Origin: Larix sibirica | Taxonomy: Eukaryota; Streptophyta; Pinopsida; Pinales; Pinaceae | NCBI GenBank assembly: GCA_004151065.3 | Contig: NWUY0300069501.1 | Span: 9,899 to 20,618, forward strand | Reading direction: 5' to 3' | Length of the DNA stretch: 10,720 nucleotides | Shown: in pieces, positions 7,273 through 10,720 of the stretch | Layout: each line of letters begins with the position of its first letter | Numbering within the stretch: position 1 is the stretch's first letter | Made by a program: the position numbers and the translations under genes | The notes under the pieces: generated by a model | Told to the model about the DNA's origin: nothing | The model's database searches: none | The model's input: the letters and a program-made list of their open reading frames with translations, nothing else

Positions 7273-7526
7273 ATCTTTCACCTTTATGGACACATAGTTT
7301 CTAGCTTGCAAATCAATCCATCATGGAGATGCAGCCAACATTACTATCACCCTCTTCTACACAAATTTGGCCTTGTAGATGTTGAAATACCTCTTTAAAT
7401 TCCTCATATTTTGTGTAGACCTCTTTGTATACATCATGAGTAAAAGGTTCCATGTGCATAAGANTAAGAGTTCCCAAAGCTGTAATATTGGATGTGGGTG
7501 GTCTTGAAAGTGTGCCTACCAACTTA
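7273..7526 (-). pseudogene. Gypsy pol: linker from RNase H towards integrase, cut by an insertion
   Basis: The minus-strand frame contains LSRPPTSNITALGT, the Leu-Ser-Arg motif that follows RNase H in gypsy pol, then EEFKEVFQHLQGQICVEEGD. An N at 7464 falls inside the frame. After a TGA near 7363 the same frame continues as KLCVHKGER close to 7273, the segment that normally leads into the HHCC zinc-binding part of integrase. The frame then meets the LTR border and coding stops. Confidence 0.78.
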
Positions 7527-7890
7527 TTAGTGTTTTCCCTTCTTATATTTGATGATTCGATGAAATTGTTTTAAATAACCCATCCACTTATAGTGTCTAG
7601 TTTGTTGAATCTTACTCTTGGACCACAAATATTGTAGTGGATGATGATCAGTGTGGATGATGGTATCCTTGTCCATTAGATAGTGCTTCCATTTATTAAC
7701 ATCTTTAACCAAAGCATATAGTTCCTTGTCATATGTGGGGTAGTTTGGGACTCCACCGTGAAACATTTTAAAGTGATAACATATTGTCTTGCCTCCCTGC
7801 ACAGAGACCACTCTTGTAACATATCCACTTACATTTGTATCCACTTCAAGGGGATTCTACAAATTGGGCAATGAAAGAACTAGGGCTTCA
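7527..7890 (-). pseudogene. Gypsy RNase H domain
   Basis: The frame is open for 105 codons from a methionine within the domain. Recognisable blocks are DTNVSGYVTRVV, where the first catalytic aspartate of the usual Asp-Ala-Ser motif is replaced by asparagine, CYHFKMFHGGVPNYPTYDKE with the catalytic glutamate retained, IIHTDHHPLQYL with the third acidic residue at 7647-7649 retained, and QTRHYKWMGYLKQFHRIIKY, the typical helix that ends the domain. A TAG just upstream (NL-stop-NPLEV) shows that methionine 7844 is not a start; the domain continues from reverse transcriptase. It is the best-preserved piece of this element. Confidence 0.88.
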
Positions 7891-9040
7891 CTAATATTTT
7901 GTTTCATCTCTTCAAAAGGTTCATGATAATTCTTTCTCCACTGTAAACTCTCGCCATTGGTTGTTATGGCATGGATTGGTGCAACCACAACTGAAAATGA
8001 TGCTATAAACTTCCAAAGGTTTTATGTTGCCCCAACAAAGATCCTAACTTTGATGACATTAGTAGGAGTAGGCCACTTGATAATGGCTTCCATCTTTGTA
8101 GGATCCATCTTAAGTTCCCCTCCACCAATGAGAAATCCCAAATACACCAATGCCTATTGAGAAAATTCACAATTCTTAAGGTTTTCTAGTAGTTGATGTT
8201 TTTTAGGGTCTCCAACACTGACATGAGATGTGAGATATTCTCTTTCCATGTAGAGTTATGAACCAATATATAATTAAGCACATTATTACAAATGAATATA
8301 TAAAGGGATGCAATACACCATTCATCAAATGCATAAACATTATTGGTGCATTAGGTAAATCAAAAGGCATTACCAACCATTCATATAGACCTTACCTTTT
8401 GGTCTTCTGGTTGTCTGCTTCTTTAACTCGTACTTGGTGGTATCTTGATTTGAAATCAAACTTAGTGAAGTACTTGGCATACTACAACTGATCTAGCAAG
8501 TCATCAATCCTAGGCATAGGGTATCGATTCTTGAGGGTGGTGTTATTCAAAGTTTTGTAGTTGATACACATTCTCTAAGTCCCATCCTTCTTTGGTACTA
8601 TGATGATAGGTGACCCATAAGGTGAGGTGCTTAGTTGAATTACTCCATGCTACAATAGTTGTTGTAATTGTTTCTTCACTTCATTTGCTTCCAAAATGGA
8701 CTATCTGTACAACCCATGTTTGGCAATGGGGAGTTGGGAAACAATTGTATCTGATGCTCCACTTCCCTCTTTGGTCCTAACCGCTTAGGCTCCCAAAACA
8801 CTTATCTGTATGTCGGCAAAATATCCTTCAATTGATTTTTATGCTCTTTAGTACATCCTTCTAGATATTCCTTTACTTTAACCAATTCATATACTAGTTG
8901 GTTCTCTCCCAAGAAGAGTAATTCAAACTTCTTGCTAAAATTGATCAACCTCTTGGCTTGGTTAGCACCTACTAGAGAGATCTTGGATTTACCTTTATGT
9001 GCAATGATGATGAAGGACTTCCATTCTTGATTAGGCAATA
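7891..9040 (-). pseudogene. Gypsy reverse transcriptase, multiply broken
   Basis: From right to left the minus strand encodes the pre-RT segment (KGKSKISLVGANQAKRLINF, to TAA near 8802), then VEHQIQLFPNSPLPNMG, a frameshift near 8690, [31 protein letters not shown] and FTKFDFKSRYHQV, in which the first catalytic aspartate (8455-8457) survives, then [19 protein letters not shown]. The YxDD site falls at about 8269-8280 but reads Cys-Leu-Ile with a one-base deletion, so both metal-binding aspartates are gone. The thumb follows as YLGFLIGGGELKMDPTKMEA and IKWPTPTNVIKVRIFVGAT. In-frame stops replace Gln or Trp codons at least six times. This is clearly gypsy pol and clearly non-functional. Confidence 0.88.
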
Positions 9041-9122
9041 TTGGTTTTCTCTCCTCGTGAAGATTGTGTCCCTGGTGTACATGTAGGGGCTTTCAAACAC
9101 TGCACCACACACATCAAGTGGT

Positions 9123-9149
9123 ACTACATCTACCTNACTACATCTACCT
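9123..9149. repeat. 13-base tandem duplication around an N
   Basis: The word actacatctacct occurs at 9123-9135 and again at 9137-9149, separated only by the N at 9136. It sits inside the protease/RT linker of the minus-strand element, where a single copy would keep the coding similarity, so it looks like two unmerged overlapping read or contig ends. Confidence 0.75.
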
Positions 9150-9444
9150 CCACTTCATCAATATAGTTTGTACTTGTGACAAATTTGATCTTACACTACT
9201 TGGTGACCTCAAGCTATACATCCTTACTTACCCATCCCAATGGATATGGATGAGGATGGTCATGAACTTCCAATCCAAGCTTGCCGACCAAATCTTATGC
9301 TACGAGGTTGGCCCAAGAACCACAATCAAATAGAGAAACTACCTTTGTTTGCATGACCCAGATCTTGATATGCCATATTTTAGTCTTCTTATTCTCTTCT
9401 TTGGGATGGAGGCTATTCAAATTCACCTTCTTTTGCATTTTAGT
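9150..9444 (-). pseudogene. Gypsy aspartic protease remnant
   Basis: The minus-strand frame reads KEENKKTKIWHIKIWVMQTK then VVSLFDCGSWANLVA at 9298-9342, the retroviral-type protease active-site block in which Asp-Ser/Thr-Gly appears here as DCG. The catalytic aspartate (9325-9327) is retained. After a stop at the expected Ala-x-Asp stretch the frame goes on as DLVGKLGLEVHDHPHPYPLG and further to EVEVDVV near 9137, including two more stops. Length and order (zinc knuckle, protease, RT) fit the family. It would process Gag-Pol in a living element. Confidence 0.72.
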
Positions 9445-9504
9445 GCATACAATCTTTTTCATCTACCTATCAGTCACTCTCTACTTAGTTGATTAAATCC
9501 ATGG

Positions 9505-10430
9505 CTAACATGCTCTTAATATTTTCATCCTTCCTTTGTTCCTTGGAGTCAGATCTGGATGTAGCTTCCAACACTTTTCTTTAGTGTGACCATCATTACT
9601 ACAATGGTTATAATGGTTGTTTGGATCCTTACACCGGTGTGCAATTGTTATTGTCTTCTTGTCCTTTCCTTTCCACTTCTTCTTTCTCTCCTTGGAAGTA
9701 TCTTGGTGGTATTTCTAATTGGAACCACTTGGTTGTTCTTTGTTATTACCCATATTGTCCAAATATTGTTCTTGTACATAGGCCTCATAAACTATCCTAG
9801 ATTTAAAGCACATCACTCACTTCTGTAAATGACTATGTAGGCCATCTAGATACTTGAGCAGTTCATCTAGGTTCATGGTAGATAGATCAAACATAATGGC
9901 CAGTTTTTTGAACTCGGTAGTGTACTCTTGCACACTCTGCCCTTGCTTCTATTAGAAGTAATGCCAATGGATCCATCGTCTTGTTTGTGCTCAACAGGGT
10001 AGAAATGAGACTTAATGAGGGATTTAAACACCTCCCACTTATTTATTAGGAGATCACCTTTCATCCTAAGAGTTTATGTGTGACTTTCCCACCAATTTTG
10101 GGCATGGTGCTCTAACTTCAGCCAAGTAAATGAAATGTTTTACTCTTCTCTTGTGTTATGAACACTGAAATAAGCTTATAACTATTGCAACCATTTATTA
10201 AACTCAACAAAACCAATCTCACCCTAGTAGGGTTTGATTTCCATTTTCGCTTCCACTTTCAATAGATATTGAGACAAAATGATGACATTGGAACTTGATC
10301 TCTCTTTCTTCGACTCCCTTTTCAGCTCTTTTTTTCTTCTGTAAATTGTCATGGATAGTCCATTGGAACAATTCATCGTGACATATCTTGCAAGTTTATT
10401 CAATATATTATTATGCATTGTTTTACTCAA
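9505..10430 (-). pseudogene. Gypsy gag with zinc knuckle
   Basis: On the minus strand VIILSQYLLKVEAKMEIKPY leads, through TAG codons, to GEIGFVEFNKWLQ, then LKLEHHAQNWWESHT and MKGDLLINKWEVFKSLIKSH with FYP: the conserved core of plant gypsy Gag (retrotransposon gag domain). A one-base insertion near 9976 shifts the frame, after which QGQSVQEYTTEFKKLAIMF, LDELLKYLDGLHSHLQK and VYEAYVQEQYLDNMG follow the usual pattern. A basic stretch (KERKKKWKGKDKK) precedes the zinc knuckle. The frame ends at TAG 9505-9507. Gag would form the particle and bind element RNA. At least eight in-frame stops make this copy dead. The real Gag start is probably near 10400 but is not certain. Confidence 0.85.
9571..9612 (-). 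other. CCHC zinc knuckle of gag, first Cys lost
   Basis: YNHCSNDGHTKEKC matches the spacing C-x2-C-x4-H-x4-C, with the first cysteine replaced by tyrosine (codon TAT at 9610-9612). The other three ligands are intact. The change is a single G-to-A on the coding strand, the same class as the stop mutations. Confidence 0.8.
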
Positions 10431-10720
10431 TATTCATATTTGATGTTACTAGTTCAATACAATAAATACTTAAGTATTCTAAAACTAAAATTAATCATGA
10501 TAAGCAAACAACACACCAACCACATAATGAACACAATATGTACCTTGGGAAAACCCAACTAGAAGGTGAGGCATATGCCTTGCTCTTTTCTTCTCCAATT
10601 TGAAATGCAAATACAAAAAAGGGGGCACCCATTACAGAGTTTTCATGGACATTGTGGCCAATATGGTTGTTATAGAACCTTCTACTTCCTTTGTCCTGCT
10701 TCAATGTCCCACTTCCAGAT
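10431..10720. other. Leader or LTR fragment upstream of gag (minus sense)
   Basis: This stretch is upstream of gag on the minus strand, where the primer binding site and 5' LTR should lie, but I cannot identify either with certainty. In minus sense 10480-10570 contains AGTTGGGTTTTCCCAAGGTA followed by a T/G-rich run, a texture common in the R/U5 part of plant LTRs. The open frame at 10495-10704 has no recognisable motif and I do not call it a gene. A run of AAAAAAGGGGGG at 10615-10626 on the plus strand could equally be a polypurine tract of another element. Confidence 0.3.

Larger units (their letters stand above)
7273..10430 (-). mobile_element. Decayed Ty3/gypsy retrotransposon, minus strand, interrupted in the integrase linker
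   Basis: Read on the minus strand from about 10430 leftward, the order is gag, zinc knuckle, aspartic protease, reverse transcriptase, RNase H and the start of the linker to integrase: the standard Ty3/gypsy order. All parts are broken by stops and several frameshifts. Coding ends abruptly at 7273, where the LTR of the plus-strand element begins. Integrase, any chromodomain and the 3' LTR should therefore lie beyond the inserted element, to the left of this window or lost. The 5' LTR and primer binding site are not recognised with certainty beyond 10430. Confidence 0.85.

Noticed and set aside
7189-7398. 69-codon plus-strand open frame spanning the LTR end
   Set aside because: It straddles the LTR and antisense pol of the minus element and has no motif of its own.
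7957-8160. Plus-strand open frames at 7957-8160, 8258-8491, 9064-9333 and 9586-9828
   Set aside because: All are antisense shadows of the minus-strand gypsy gag-pol, which has clear family motifs in the opposite frames.
1-10720. CRISPR array, bacterial operon, tRNA or rRNA genes
   Set aside because: I found no regularly spaced repeats, no ribosome-binding-site-spaced gene series and no cloverleaf or conserved rRNA core on reading both strands. The content is plant retrotransposon sequence.

Overview
The window looks like repeat-rich, intergenic nuclear DNA of a land plant. Everything I can identify is decayed retrotransposon sequence of plant Ty3/gypsy type plus one RNase H fragment of LINE type. 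There is no intact gene, no tRNA or rRNA that I can see, and no bacterial-style gene organisation. The AT-rich composition, the dense nesting of old elements and the scattered N bases fit a draft assembly of a large plant genome. A gymnosperm is plausible, but the sequence alone does not prove it.

Positions 1 to about 2390 are mostly unassigned. They hold a short tandem duplication (193-232), a minus-strand fragment of an RNase H domain (708-872), and a T-rich, non-coding, intron-like tract (about 1404-2390) that ends abruptly where reverse transcriptase coding begins.

Positions about 2392-7272 are a 5'-truncated Ty3/gypsy element on the plus strand. In order it contains: the C-terminal half of reverse transcriptase and an RNase H domain (2392-3358), no visible integrase, a roughly 3.3 kb additional coding region of unknown function (3370-6692) broken by stops and frameshifts, a polypurine tract (6708-6719), and a 3' LTR of about 553 bp (6720-7272). 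The additional region is the most unusual item. It has a charged N-terminal segment, a basic stretch, a globular middle that loosely resembles plant-mobile-domain-like proteins, an acidic low-complexity hinge and a long coiled-coil C-terminus.

Positions 7273 to about 10430 are a second Ty3/gypsy element on the minus strand: gag with a zinc knuckle, aspartic protease, reverse transcriptase, RNase H, and the first part of the linker towards integrase. Its coding sequence stops exactly at the LTR end of the plus-strand element, which implies that the plus-strand element inserted into it. The last 290 bases (10431-10720) are leader or possibly another LTR fragment.

Both elements are dead. Both reverse transcriptase YxDD motifs are destroyed, and most in-frame stops are explained by C-to-T changes at CAG, CAA or CGA codons, or the opposite-strand change at TGG. 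That is the footprint of long-term cytosine methylation and deamination. The small RNase H fragment at 708-872 is also missing a conserved acidic residue.
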